A stretch of DNA of 64,000 nt from DASQPR01 sp963797605 (GCA_963797605.1 CAWCPX010000003.1:124001-188000), one strand, 5' to 3'; numbered from the stretch's first letter, positions 29,032-38,504 are shown. The notes: generated by a model not told the origin, from the letters alone. Numbers and translations are program-made.

Positions 29032-31854
29032 GTGTCCAATATCAACCATGCGCGCCCTCGCCAGGCCAGGTCAAAGTTGGTCGCGAGCATCGCCGTCCTT
29101 TCTACCTCCGTCGCGGCAACGCTCGGCGGCATCTTCATAGGTTCATCGGCATATGCCACGGCCACGACGCTCTACGTCGGCGGCGCCAACTGCTCGAACA
29201 CCGGGTCCGGCACCGCCTCTCAGCCGTACTGCACCATCGGGAAGGCTGCGACCGTCGCCACGGCGGGCCAGGATGTCGTCGTTTCCTCGGGCACTTACGC
29301 GGAGACCGTTACAGTCGCCAACTCCGGCACCCCGGGCAGCCCGATCACCTTTGAGCCCGCCGCAGGCGCCTCGGTCCTGGTGACCGGGGGCGCGGACGGT
29401 TTCGTGGTATCGGGGAAGTCCTACGTGACCGTTCAGGGCTTCGCCGTGTCCAGCACCTCGTCGTACGGCATCTACATCAACAACTCGAACCACATCGTTG
29501 TCGCTAACAACACCGTCACGCACACCGGTCTGCCGATCAGTGGCAAGATCGCGGCGGGAATCGTGCTGTCTGGGTCAACGAACGTGACTGTCACCGGGAA
29601 TACGTCAGATCACAACAGTGACCACGGCATCTACGTGAACGGCACGTCTAGCTCCAACGTGGTCAGCGGCAACGAGGCCAGCTTCAATGCCGAGGGCTAC
29701 CAGCGCAACGCCAATGGCATCGATGTGACGGGCACCAGCAACACGATCATCGGCAACGCCGTGCACGACAACGAAGACTCCGGTCTTCAGTTCTACACCG
29801 GCGGCAACAACAACCTGATCACGCTGAATACGACCTATAACAATGGCGACCACGGCATCGACGACCTCAACGTCACCGGCGGCCGCATCATCGGCAACAC
29901 CGTCTACCACAACTGCACGAGCGGCATCAACGTCGAGGGCACGTCGGGCAACTACACGGTCGAGAACAATGTTGCCGTCGACAACGCCGTGTACCCGGCG
30001 TACAACGGAATATCCTGCAGTCGCCGGGCCGGAAACATCGGCATCTGGGATTCGGCTCCGGCCACCACGACCGTCGACAACAACCTCGTTTTCCTGTCGA
30101 AGTCGGGGACGCTGTATGTATTCGGCTCCTCCTACACATCGCTCGCCGCCATGCGTACCGCGACCGGTCAGGAACAGCATGGCGTTCAGGCCAACCCGAA
30201 CTTCGCGAACGCTGCCGCCGGAAACCTCGGGCTGACAGAGGGTTCGCCAGCCATCGATGCAGCAAACTCCGACGTATCCGGCGAGCAGCCCACCGACATC
30301 AACGGTACGCCGCGCTCGGATGACCCACTCGTTTCGAACACCGGCAGCGGGACTGAGGCATTCGACGACATCGGTGCCTACGAATTCTCATCACAAGGAG
30401 CTCCCCAACCACCGGTTGCGGGCCTGACCATGACACCGACGACAGGCACCGCACCCCTGGCCGTCACCGCCGACGCCAGCACATCGACTGACCCACAGGG
30501 CCAAACGCTCACCTACACCTTCGACTTCGGCGACGGCACCACCGTCGGTCCCCAGGCCGGCGCCACCGCCACCCACACCTACACCACGGCCGGCACCTAC
30601 ACCGCCAAGGTCACCGTGACCAACACCAGCAACCTGACCAACACCGCCCAAACCACCGTCACCGCGAACGCCGCCGCCACCCAACCACCGGTTGCGGGCC
30701 TGACCATCACACCGACGACAGGCACCGCACCCCTGGCCGTCACCGCCGACGCCAGCACATCGACTGACCCACAGGGCCAAACGCTCACCTACACCTTCGA
30801 CTTCGGCGACGGCACCACCGTCGGTCCCCAGGCCGGCGCCACCGCCACCCACACCTACACCACGGCCGGCACCTACACCGCCAAGGTCACCGTGACCAAC
30901 ACCAGCAACCTGACCAACACCGCCCAAACCACCGTCACCGCGAACGCCGCCGCCACCCAACCACCGGTTGCGGGCCTGACCATCACACCGACGACAGGCA
31001 CCGCACCCCTGGCCGTCACCGCCGACGCCAGCACATCGACTGACCCACAGGGCCAAACGCTCACCTACACCTTCGACTTCGGCGACGGCACCACCGTCGG
31101 TCCCCAGGCCGGCGCCACCGCCACCCACACCTACACCACGGCCGGCACCTACACCGCCAAGGTCACCGTGACCAACACCAGCAACCTGACCAATACCGCC
31201 CAAACCACCGTCACCGCGAACGCCGCGACGGCCAACCCCGTGTTTGTCAGCCAGATCGCCACGAACTACTCGACCAGCGCGCACACGTCTGGCACCATCA
31301 CGGTGTGGCGGACTCAGGGAGTCGTCGCGGGCGACGTCGAGATTCTGACCGTTCAGCTCACCGGCACCGTCAGCACGGGCTCTTTCACCGGCACAGACGA
31401 CTCCGGCAACACCCTGTCCATCGCCAAGGACGTCTCCGACGGCAGCGGCGACCGTTTCGCCGTCCTCTACGGAATCGTCCATAACGCCCTGGGTGTCAAT
31501 GACAAGATCACCATCACCTTCCCGGGCTCGGCGGCCACCTACCGCATCGTCGGCGACGAGGTTGCGGGCATCAGCACGGTCGACAAGGCGGTCGGCGCGA
31601 CCGGCACCACGTCCACGTACTCGTCCGGCGCGACCGGCACAACATCATCGCCCAAGGAGTTCGTGTTCAGCGCCGTTGGCATCGTCGGAGGCTCCACGCC
31701 CGCTTGGAGCGGCGGGTGGACAACCGAGACGACGTACTCGACCAGCACGAATTACGTCGGACGGGCCTACAAGATCAGCTCTTCGGCCGGTTCATTCACC
31801 GCCAGCGGCACGACGTCGGGTCGGTGGATCGCGACCTGCGTGACCTTCCAGTAA
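29032..31854 (+). CDS. Secreted right-handed beta-helix protein with three PKD domains
   Basis: The protein has 940 residues. GTG at 29032 follows GGAGG by 8 bases. A signal peptide (LVASIAVLSTSVAATLGGIFIGSSAYA) is followed by LYVGGANCSNTGSGTASQPYCTIGKA, a start shared by secreted beta-helix proteins. A parallel beta-helix (about 60-430) has Asn-rich turns (NTVTHTG, NGTSSSNVVSGN, NNNLITLN). Three PKD domains of 92 residues follow, then a C-terminal jelly-roll-like domain (about 740-940). The beta-helix suggests glycan lyase/hydrolase or binding, and PKD repeats act as spacers. Placement opposite the glycan operon suggests action on its product. Confidence 0.8.
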   Translation: MSNINHARPRQARSKLVASIAVLSTSVAATLGGIFIGSSAYATATTLYVGGANCSNTGSGTASQPYCTIGKAATVATAGQDVVVSSGTYAETVTVANSGTPGSPITFEPAAGASVLVTGGADGFVVSGKSYVTVQGFAVSSTSSYGIYINNSNHIVVANNTVTHTGLPISGKIAAGIVLSGSTNVTVTGNTSDHNSDHGIYVNGTSSSNVVSGNEASFNAEGYQRNANGIDVTGTSNTIIGNAVHDNEDSGLQFYTGGNNNLITLNTTYNNGDHGIDDLNVTGGRIIGNTVYHNCTSGINVEGTSGNYTVENNVAVDNAVYPAYNGISCSRRAGNIGIWDSAPATTTVDNNLVFLSKSGTLYVFGSSYTSLAAMRTATGQEQHGVQANPNFANAAAGNLGLTEGSPAIDAANSDVSGEQPTDINGTPRSDDPLVSNTGSGTEAFDDIGAYEFSSQGAPQPPVAGLTMTPTTGTAPLAVTADASTSTDPQGQTLTYTFDFGDGTTVGPQAGATATHTYTTAGTYTAKVTVTNTSNLTNTAQTTVTANAAATQPPVAGLTITPTTGTAPLAVTADASTSTDPQGQTLTYTFDFGDGTTVGPQAGATATHTYTTAGTYTAKVTVTNTSNLTNTAQTTVTANAAATQPPVAGLTITPTTGTAPLAVTADASTSTDPQGQTLTYTFDFGDGTTVGPQAGATATHTYTTAGTYTAKVTVTNTSNLTNTAQTTVTANAATANPVFVSQIATNYSTSAHTSGTITVWRTQGVVAGDVEILTVQLTGTVSTGSFTGTDDSGNTLSIAKDVSDGSGDRFAVLYGIVHNALGVNDKITITFPGSAATYRIVGDEVAGISTVDKAVGATGTTSTYSSGATGTTSSPKEFVFSAVGIVGGSTPAWSGGWTTETTYSTSTNYVGRAYKISSSAGSFTASGTTSGRWIATCVTFQ
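30407..31234 (+). repeat. Three tandem 276-base PKD repeats, almost identical
   Basis: Units are 30407-30682, 30683-30958 and 30959-31234. By eye they differ at only two or three bases (ATG versus ATC near the start of unit 1; AAC versus AAT near the end of unit 3). Such identity across three domains means very recent duplication or continuing gene conversion. It also makes this region prone to copy-number error in assembly. Confidence 0.93.
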
Positions 31855-31872
31855 TCCGTCCGACCGAACAAT

Positions 31873-31928
31873 GCGGTGATGGAGCAGCCAAGCAGCGGTC
31901 AGCCACTGTTGTGCTGCTTCATCACCGC
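31873..31928. terminator. Long inverted repeat between convergent genes
   Basis: Sixteen-base arms (GCGGTGATGGAGCAGC and GCTGCTTCATCACCGC, one mismatch) are separated by 24 bases. The right arm lies inside the end of the minus-strand barrel gene. It could act as a bidirectional terminator; there is no T-run. Confidence 0.4.
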
Positions 31929-32915
31929 TTGCAGGTTCACGCCGCTCGCGTGGTTCGCGCGATCCAATGACGGACAGGCTGGACCGGCGCTACGCCAGGT
32001 GTACGTGTAGTCGAACGCCGGGTGCGGAACCAAGGCGTGCCACTCCGCGAGCATGGCGCTGAGTTGGGCCGGATTGGGCTGGACGTAGAACTTCGTACGG
32101 TTGCTTGTGCAGTTCTGCCCGAAGACCTGAAAGACCGGAACGATGGCTTTTATGTCGATACCCGCGTCCACCGCACGTTGGACCTCGATATCGATGTTGT
32201 TCGGATCACAGCCGCTGTCGATCCGGCAGGGAAAGGGATCGATACCGATGAGGTCGACGTGTGTCAAACTCTCGTTGAGCTTTTGATATTCGCATCCCAT
32301 GGCGGTTCCGCAGATGCGTTCGGCGTCCATGACGACCATGAAGGACTTCTGCTCCGGGTCTTCGGCTCGGATGAAATCAGCCCGTTGCCGAATGTCGTGC
32401 AGAGCTCGCGGACACGTGGCCGGATGCGGCTCGTCGGAGATGAAGTAACCGAAAACCTTCGGATCATGCGCCAGGTTGCGGACGGCGGCCTGGAATTCGG
32501 TCCAGGAGTAGCCGGGGGTGCAATCTGTGTTGTCGAGATTCCCGAGCCACACAAGTGCCTGTTGGCCGGGCCCGAGGCTGTCGATCCGAGATTTATCGGG
32601 GCTCGTGTCAAAAAGGTTGTAGCCCAGCCGGGCTGCGCCGGAGATGTCCGGGCCAGTGTTCGAGATGTAGTGCAGCGTCGGCAGAACAGCCGACACGCTG
32701 TCCCCACCACCCGCACCCGCTTTCGACGAAGGAGACGGTGGCCGGCTGGGGAGCGTAGTCGCGGGATGAGTTGATGCCGATGGATCGGACGGCTTGTGGT
32801 CGTTACCCGGCCGGGTTAACCTGCCGAAACCCACGACGGAGATCACGCAGAACAGGACCACACCGGCAGTCCACAACGCCCGTGACCTCACCCGTTTCCT
32901 CCAAGCCAGGACCAC
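31899..32915 (-). CDS. Secreted TIM-barrel glycoside-hydrolase-like protein (right paralogue)
   Basis: The protein has 338 residues from a GTG at 32915; an open frame extends to 33017 but lacks a good start. N-terminal anchor ALWTAGVVLFCVISVVGFG and a Pro/Ser linker precede the barrel. It shares with the protein at 5686-6741 the motifs ALVWLGNLDNTDC, KVFGYFISDEPHP, HVDLIGIDPFPC, IVPVFQVFGQNC and the C-terminal ACPS...LQAV-QHN. The two copies sit at opposite ends of the glycan locus and in opposite orientation. An inferred role is cleavage or recognition of the exported polymer. Confidence 0.7.
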   Translation of the reverse strand: MVLAWRKRVRSRALWTAGVVLFCVISVVGFGRLTRPGNDHKPSDPSASTHPATTLPSRPPSPSSKAGAGGGDSVSAVLPTLHYISNTGPDISGAARLGYNLFDTSPDKSRIDSLGPGQQALVWLGNLDNTDCTPGYSWTEFQAAVRNLAHDPKVFGYFISDEPHPATCPRALHDIRQRADFIRAEDPEQKSFMVVMDAERICGTAMGCEYQKLNESLTHVDLIGIDPFPCRIDSGCDPNNIDIEVQRAVDAGIDIKAIVPVFQVFGQNCTSNRTKFYVQPNPAQLSAMLAEWHALVPHPAFDYTYTWRSAGPACPSLDRANHASGVNLQAVMKQHNSG

Positions 32916-33128
32916 TGTGGGGAGTCCGTCGACGAATGTGCTTGATGGGTCACACTTCGAGCGACGCTGATGCCCCAAGCAACCCTGCCAATATCGCAGA
33001 ATACGTCTGTCGAGCAAAACCTAATGAATCCTGTGCCACTCGCGCTGCAGGTGGCAAAATCTGGGCACGGCGACGGTCTCCAAGACTTGATCACCGTCAG
33101 ATGTGCCCAACTCCGAGGAGGAGATGCG

Positions 33129-33713
33129 ATGCCGGAGCAGTCCGCCACGCCACCTGACGGAATGACGCCGCGCCTCAAGGAAGTAAGGAGGGGTGGGGTC
33201 GGGTCGGACTGCTGTTCACCCTGGTCACGCTCGGCGTCGGCGGCTACATCCAGGCGCAACTCGAAGACGTGCTGTCGTTCTGGCAGGTGGTGTGGCTGAC
33301 GCTGCCGCTCACGATCACGGTCGCGATCATCGCCTACCGGCTCTACGCCAAACAGACTGTCAACCTTCCCGTGCTGGTCTGGGCCATCATCGGCACGTTC
33401 GCGCTCAGCGCGATCGCCGGCATCAGCAGCGGCGCCCGGTGTCCGACGCGATCTTCGATCCGCACACCGCCGCCAACTGCCTCCAGGCGAACACCTGCGG
33501 GCAGACCACCGAGATCTCGGGCGGCTGGCTCGGATTCATTGTCAAGATCATTGGGCCTATTTCCACGTGTACGGCCCTCTTGGCGTCGTGAAGACGGTCA
33601 TCGCGGGCGTCTTGCTCGGGTGGAGCACGTGGGTGCTGTCGCGTCCGAAACCCACCCCAGCTCAGGCCGCGCGGCCGGCGGATAAGCCTTCGACGCGCCC
33701 GCAGACGCCGTAA
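33129..33713 (+). CDS. Hypothetical membrane protein, frameshifted
   Basis: Repaired, the protein has about 195 residues: cytosolic N-terminus MPEQSATPPDGMTPRLKEVR, then hydrophobic helices FTLVTLGVGGYIQ, VVWLTLPLTITVAIIAYRLY, LPVLVWAIIGTFALSAIAGI and VVKTVIAGVLLGWSTWVLSR, and a Pro/Ala-rich tail. Three single-base breaks occur near 33195, 33440 and 33560. The last is a loss from a run of T (ATTTTCC read as ATTTCC), a typical homopolymer error. I recognise no family. Confidence 0.6.
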
Positions 33714-33725
33714 TACGCTGCGGCC

Positions 33726-34163
33726 ATGACATACGCCGACCTACCCATCGCCGAATTCGGCTTTCCAGGCCCGCTGCGCGACCGGCTCGTCGGCGCCATC
33801 CTGACCGGCGCGAAGACGTCCACGACAGGTCTGGTCATCGACTACGAATCCGACGGCACGCCGATCCCGGTCGTCGGCGATCGTCAGGTCGTCATCGACT
33901 CGGCGAGCACGCCGGTGGCCGTTATCGAGGTCACCGACGTCCGCGTGATCCCGCTGGCCGAGGTCGACCTGGCTCACGCCGTGGCCGAGGGCGAGGGCGA
34001 CACGTCGGTGGCCCAGTGGCGAGCCGGACACGAGTCCTTCTGGCACGGGGCCGAGATGCGGGAGGCGCTCGGGCAACCGGACTTCACGGTCGGCGACGAC
34101 ACGATGACGATCGCGTACCGCTTCCGGGTGGTCTCATTGATTCCCGAAACGGCAGATTTCTGA
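33726..34163 (+). CDS. ASCH domain-containing protein
   Basis: The protein has 145 residues. The ASCH fold (a PUA-like RNA-binding beta barrel) is indicated by the early KTSTTGL segment after a short helix, GDRQVVIDSASTPVAVIEVTDVRVIPLAEV in the middle, and AHAVAEGEGDTSVAQWRAGHESFW before the last strand. ASCH proteins may bind RNA or act as amidohydrolases on modified nucleosides; which applies is unknown. The start follows the previous gene by 12 bases. Confidence 0.8.
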   Translation: MTYADLPIAEFGFPGPLRDRLVGAILTGAKTSTTGLVIDYESDGTPIPVVGDRQVVIDSASTPVAVIEVTDVRVIPLAEVDLAHAVAEGEGDTSVAQWRAGHESFWHGAEMREALGQPDFTVGDDTMTIAYRFRVVSLIPETADF

Positions 34164-34206
34164 GGGTAAGCCAAGAGCGATAGATCGGCGCGGGATCGGG
34201 GATGAC

Positions 34207-35016
34207 ATGGTCACCGCCGTGACGACTGATCAAATGCTCCTGGGAGCGCCCACCGCCACCGTCCGACACGCGCTCAGCAAGGTCCCCGAGGTCACGGCTT
34301 TCTTCTGGATCACGAAGGTGCTCACCACGGGCATGGGCGAGACGACGTCCGACTATCTGGCGCACACGTTGCCGCCGGTCGTCGCGGTCGGCATCGGGGG
34401 CCTCGGTCTCGCGGGAGCACTCGCGCTGCAGTTCGCCGCGCGTCGCTACGTGCCGTGGATCTACTGGCTCGCCGTCGTCATGGTCAGCGTCTTCGGCACC
34501 ATGGCGGCCGATGTGCTGCACGTCGGGCTCGGCATCCCGTACTGGGTGTCGACGACGTTCTACGCCTTCGCGCTGGCCGCGATCTTCGTCATCTGGTACC
34601 GAGTCGAGAAGACGCTGTCGATCCACAGCATCTACACCCGGCGCCGTGAGTTCTTCTACTGGGCCACGGTGCTGGCGACGTTCGCGCTCGGCACGGCCGC
34701 CGGCGACCTCACGGCCACCACGCTGGGCCTCGGCTACTTCGCGTCCGGCGTCATGTTCGCCGTCATCATCGCGATCCCGGCCGTGGCGCACTGGAAGTTC
34801 CGGCTGAACCCGATCGTCGCGTTCTGGTTCGCGTACATCGTGACCCGGCCGCTCGGAGCATCGTTCGCCGACTGGATGGGCGTCAGCCACGCTCGGCACG
34901 GCCTCGGCTGGGGCACCGGTCCCGTCAGCGTCTGCCTCACCGTGCTGATCGCCGCGTGCGTCGTTGTGCTCTCCCGAGCGCACGCGGCGACCAACCGTCT
35001 CAATCCAGGCAGTTAG
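34207..35016 (+). CDS. COG4705-type multi-pass membrane protein
   Basis: The protein has 269 residues with seven or eight hydrophobic helices. The conserved opening VPEVTAFFWITKVLTTGMGETTSDYL and the internal repeat FFYWATVLATFALGTAAGDLTA are characteristic of this uncharacterised family. The two halves look like an internal duplication, each with a TxxGxxxxD-like polar motif. The function is unknown; a small-molecule or metal permease is possible. The stop codon TAG is supplied by the left end of the palindromic element that follows. Confidence 0.75.
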   Translation: MVTAVTTDQMLLGAPTATVRHALSKVPEVTAFFWITKVLTTGMGETTSDYLAHTLPPVVAVGIGGLGLAGALALQFAARRYVPWIYWLAVVMVSVFGTMAADVLHVGLGIPYWVSTTFYAFALAAIFVIWYRVEKTLSIHSIYTRRREFFYWATVLATFALGTAAGDLTATTLGLGYFASGVMFAVIIAIPAVAHWKFRLNPIVAFWFAYIVTRPLGASFADWMGVSHARHGLGWGTGPVSVCLTVLIAACVVVLSRAHAATNRLNPGS

Positions 35017-35180
35017 GGCCTGTCTCAAAGCTGCCGTTCGACTGCGCCGCGAGCCAGACACCGCCCGACGGCGTTTGATCTTTGCCTGGATACCGCGCTT
35101 GTATCCAGGCAAAGATCAAGCCTGGTCGGATCGGCGCCTGGCTCGCGGCTCGCTCGAACGGACTTTGACACAGACCCCTA
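35014..35180. repeat. MITE-like palindromic element with central perfect hairpin
   Basis: The element is about 167 bases. Imperfect terminal inverted repeats start TAGGGCCTGTCTCAAAG on the left and end CTTTGACACAGACCCCTA on the right; GGGxCTGTxTCAAAG ends are common in actinobacterial insertion sequences. The centre is a perfect hairpin with 19-base arms (35075-35093 and 35101-35119, TTGATCTTTGCCTGGATAC) and a 7-base loop. It encodes nothing. It lies between two convergent genes and should also stop transcription on both strands. Confidence 0.8.
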
Positions 35181-38100
35181 GGGCAGCACCCAAGCCTGGT
35201 TCGTGCCGCCGGTGCAGGTCCAGATCTGGGTCTGCGTGCCGGGCGTTGTGGACATGCCGGTGTCATCGAGGCACTTCCCCGATGTCGGGTTGAGCAGCGA
35301 GCCGTTGGCCTGCGGTTGCCAGACCTGCGCGCCGGTGCCGTTGCAGTCGTAGATCTGCACGGGCGTGCCGTTCGTTGTGCCGGCCGCCTGCACGTCCAGG
35401 CACTTGCCGAGCGCGCGGAGCGTGCCGTCACCGGGCACCGTCCACGATTGCGCGGCGGTGCCGTTGCACGTGTAGACCTGCACCGGCGTGCTGTTGGCGC
35501 TGCTCGCGGAGCGTACGTCGAGGCAGAGGCCGGCCAGACCGGTCACCTGTCCCGTCGCACCCGATCCGCCACCGGCCGCCGGCGGGAGCCACGACTGGTT
35601 GGCGCCGGCCGTACAGGTCGAGATCGTGACCTGGGTGCCGAGCGTCGTCGACGAACCCGGGTCGGTCAGGCACTTGCCGGAGTTCGGGTTGATCAGCTCG
35701 CCGTTCGCCTGCGGTGTCCAGACCTGTGCCGTGGTGCCGTTGCAGTCGTAGAGGTCGACGAGCGTGCCGTCAGCGGTGCCGGCCGCGGCCACGTCGAGGC
35801 ACTTGCCAGCGGCGTGGATGGTGCCGTTGGCCTCCTCCGTCCACTGCTGGCCATTCGTACCGTTGCAGGTGTAGATCTCGACCTTGTTCGCGTTCGTGTT
35901 GTTGTCGTTCGCGAGGTCGAGACACAGCCCGGCGATGCCGACGAGCGGCGACGTGCGTACGCCGGATCCGGCCGGCTCGACCGTCCACAGGAACGTGGTC
36001 GGGGCGAACGCGCCGGTGCCGTCCTTCGCGGTGACGGTCACCGTGTAGGTGCCGGCCGTCGTCGGGGTGCCGCTGATCGTGCCGGCGGCGGAGATCGTCG
36101 TGCCGGCCGGCAACCCGGTGGCGGAGAACGTCAGCGTCTGGCCGGTCGTGCTGTCGCTTGCGGTCACGGGCACCGAGACCGCGGTGCCGACCAGACCGGT
36201 CTGCGCGTGCGGGCTCGTGATCGTGACCGGCTGACCGATCTGCGCCGCCGTGACCGCGAGCGAGCCGGTGAGCGGCAAGTTGCCGTCGGAGTCGCCGACC
36301 CGCACGGTGTAGGTGCCGGCGTCGGTCGCCCACGCGGACGTCGTCGTGTTCCAGTGCGCCAGGTTGTGCTGCGTAAGCGGGAAGCTCACGGTCTGGCTGG
36401 CACCGGCCGCGAGGTCGACCCGGGCGAAGCCCTCCAACTGCTTCGGCGGCTCGCCCGACGACGCCGGATCGGTCACGTAGAGCTGGGCGACGTCAGCACC
36501 GGCCCGGGTGCCGGTGTTCGTCACGGTCGCGGTGACCGTCGCGGCGCCGCCCTTCGGAAGCGCGTTCACCACGAGGTTCGAGAAGGAGAACGACGTGTAC
36601 GACATTCCGAACCCGAAGGGGAACAGCGGCGTCAGGCCCTGCGAGTCGTACCACCGGTAGCCGACGTTGACGCCCTCGGAATACTGCACCGTGCCGCCCG
36701 TGCCCGGCCAGCGCGCGGCGGTGTTCGCCGGCACCTGCGACAGCGACGTCGGGAACGTGACCGGCAGGTGACCAGACGGGTTGACGTCGCCGTAGAGCAG
36801 GGCCGCGATCGCGTTGCCGTCTTCCTGGCCCGGGTACCACGCCTCGAAGACGCCGGCGACCGACGACAGCCACGGCATCGTGACCGCCGAGCCGCTGTTG
36901 ACCACGACGATCGTGTGCGGGTTGGCGGCGGCGACGGCCGAGATCAGCGAGTTGTTGGCGCTCGACAGGTCGATGTTCGACAGGTCGCTGCCCTCGCTCT
37001 CGAAGTTGCTGACGAACACCACGGCGACGTTCGAGGCCGCCGCCGCCGTCGCCGCTGAGCTGGTCGACGATCCGTTGTTGTACGTGACCGTGACGCCACT
37101 GCCGGCGCGCGACGTGATGCCGGTCAGCGGTGTGACCGTGCCGCTGGAGTTCACGCCGGCGCTGCCACCACCGTCGGACTGCACGCTCGTGGACGCGTCC
37201 GCGCCGATGACCGCGATCGAGTGCGTCGACGACGTCAGCGGGAGCAGGCTGGCGCCGTTCTTCAGCAGCACCGTGCCCTCCTCGGCGAGCTGCCGGGCCG
37301 ACGTGACGTGCGCGGCCGACGTGGCGGGCTGCGCCGGCGAACCGCCCGGGGCCTGGTCGAAGGCGCCGAAGGTGAACAGCTCCGTGAGGATCCGGCTGAC
37401 GCCCGAGTCGAGCGTGGCCTTGCTGACCTGGCCGGACGACACCGCGCTCGCCAACGCGCTGCCGTAGAACCCGTCGTTACCGGGCATGTCCTGGTCGAGG
37501 CCGGCGTTCGCGGACGCGGCCGTGGCGTGCGTCGCACCCCAGTCGGAGGTGACGAAGCCGGTGAAGCCGAGCTGCCCGTTGAGGTCGGTGTTGAGCACGG
37601 TCGGGTTTTGGCATGCGTACGTGCCGTTGATCGTGCTGTACGAGCACATCACCGACGACGCGGCACCCTGCTGCACCGAGTCCTGGAAGGCGGGGAGGTA
37701 GATCTCCTGCAGCGTCTTCGCGTCGACGATCGCGTTGTCGGAGGGGGTGTTTCGGTTCGTCTCCTGGTTGTAGACACCGAGGTGCTTGACCTGCGCCATC
37801 ACTCCGGTCGACTGCACGCCCTGGATGTTGGCCGCGCCGAGCGTGCCGTTGAGCAGCGGGTCTTCACCGATCGACTCGAACGCCCGGCCCCAGCGGGGAT
37901 CGCGGACGATGTTGATCGTCGGCCCGAGGTCGATCGTGGTGCCCTTGCTGGCCTGCTCGGCGCCGATGATCTGGCCGTAGCTCGCCTCAGCCGCGGTGTC
38001 CCACGTCGCGGCGATGTCGACCGGCGCCGGCAACTGGGTCACGTTCGTCATGCCGTCGCCGACACCGGCCGGGCCGTCTTCGAGGTTGATCGCCGGGATG

Positions 38101-38366
38101 CACAGCGAGCCGATCGCCGGGATGAAGCCGACGTAGCTCGAACCGCTGGCGCCGGTCTCCATGGCGACCTCTTGCGCGACCGTCATCTTCGCGAGCACCT
38201 GGCTCACCCTGGTCGCGACCGGAGCCGTGGAGCCGACCCACGGACACGCCGCCGAGGCCGCGGCGGCCGGCGACGACGTGCTCAATGTGGCCACGGTCGC
38301 GGCGGAGGCCACCAGGGCAGCGGTCGCCGCCCAGCGACCTATATGGAGGGTGGAGAAGGTTCGCAT
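35178..38366 (-). CDS. Secreted GH3 beta-glycosidase with Ig-like and two ricin-type lectin domains
   Basis: The protein has 1062 residues. Signal peptide: AATAALVASAATVATLSTSSPAAAASA. The GH3 N-terminal barrel has INLEDGPAGV, RDPRWGRAFESIGEDP, VKHLGVYNQETNR and the nucleophile Asp in FTGFVTSDWGATH. The GH3 C-terminal domain has ARQLAEEGTVLLKN and the loop EAWYPGQEDGNAIA. The fibronectin-III-like domain (YTSFSFSNLVV) is followed by a He_PIG Ig domain (GLPAGTTISAAGTISGTP) and two ricin/CBM13 domains (about 805-930 and 935-1062) with GLCLD, GKCLD and QxW motifs. GGAGG precedes the ATG. It probably degrades beta-glucan or xylo-oligosaccharides outside the cell. Confidence 0.92.
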   Translation of the reverse strand: MRTFSTLHIGRWAATAALVASAATVATLSTSSPAAAASAACPWVGSTAPVATRVSQVLAKMTVAQEVAMETGASGSSYVGFIPAIGSLCIPAINLEDGPAGVGDGMTNVTQLPAPVDIAATWDTAAEASYGQIIGAEQASKGTTIDLGPTINIVRDPRWGRAFESIGEDPLLNGTLGAANIQGVQSTGVMAQVKHLGVYNQETNRNTPSDNAIVDAKTLQEIYLPAFQDSVQQGAASSVMCSYSTINGTYACQNPTVLNTDLNGQLGFTGFVTSDWGATHATAASANAGLDQDMPGNDGFYGSALASAVSSGQVSKATLDSGVSRILTELFTFGAFDQAPGGSPAQPATSAAHVTSARQLAEEGTVLLKNGASLLPLTSSTHSIAVIGADASTSVQSDGGGSAGVNSSGTVTPLTGITSRAGSGVTVTYNNGSSTSSAATAAAASNVAVVFVSNFESEGSDLSNIDLSSANNSLISAVAAANPHTIVVVNSGSAVTMPWLSSVAGVFEAWYPGQEDGNAIAALLYGDVNPSGHLPVTFPTSLSQVPANTAARWPGTGGTVQYSEGVNVGYRWYDSQGLTPLFPFGFGMSYTSFSFSNLVVNALPKGGAATVTATVTNTGTRAGADVAQLYVTDPASSGEPPKQLEGFARVDLAAGASQTVSFPLTQHNLAHWNTTTSAWATDAGTYTVRVGDSDGNLPLTGSLAVTAAQIGQPVTITSPHAQTGLVGTAVSVPVTASDSTTGQTLTFSATGLPAGTTISAAGTISGTPTTAGTYTVTVTAKDGTGAFAPTTFLWTVEPAGSGVRTSPLVGIAGLCLDLANDNNTNANKVEIYTCNGTNGQQWTEEANGTIHAAGKCLDVAAAGTADGTLVDLYDCNGTTAQVWTPQANGELINPNSGKCLTDPGSSTTLGTQVTISTCTAGANQSWLPPAAGGGSGATGQVTGLAGLCLDVRSASSANSTPVQVYTCNGTAAQSWTVPGDGTLRALGKCLDVQAAGTTNGTPVQIYDCNGTGAQVWQPQANGSLLNPTSGKCLDDTGMSTTPGTQTQIWTCTGGTNQAWVLP

Positions 38367-38388
38367 GGCGCCTCCGCAATTAGGAAAC

Positions 38389-38415
38389 ACAGTTAACTGA
38401 ATCGGGTTAACTGAA
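38389..38415 (-). promoter_or_regulatory. Direct repeat upstream of the GH3 gene
   Basis: GTTAACTGAAT occurs twice in tandem, three bases apart, about 25 bases upstream of the start codon. It could be a regulator binding site, for example for a sugar-responsive repressor. No matching regulator was found nearby, so this is tentative. Confidence 0.3.
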
Positions 38416-38504
38416 TGAAACACCGGCGAAATAATCGATGTCAATGGTCATCGATGAGTTCGAGGGTGCCGCCGGCCTCGCGGAGGCGCTAGCGATAGAT
38501 GAGG

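Noticed and set aside
30391..31482. Long minus-strand open frame opposite the PKD repeats, rich in Gly and Val
   Set aside because: It is the antisense of three identical PKD repeats; its composition is a by-product of codon bias and it has no start context.
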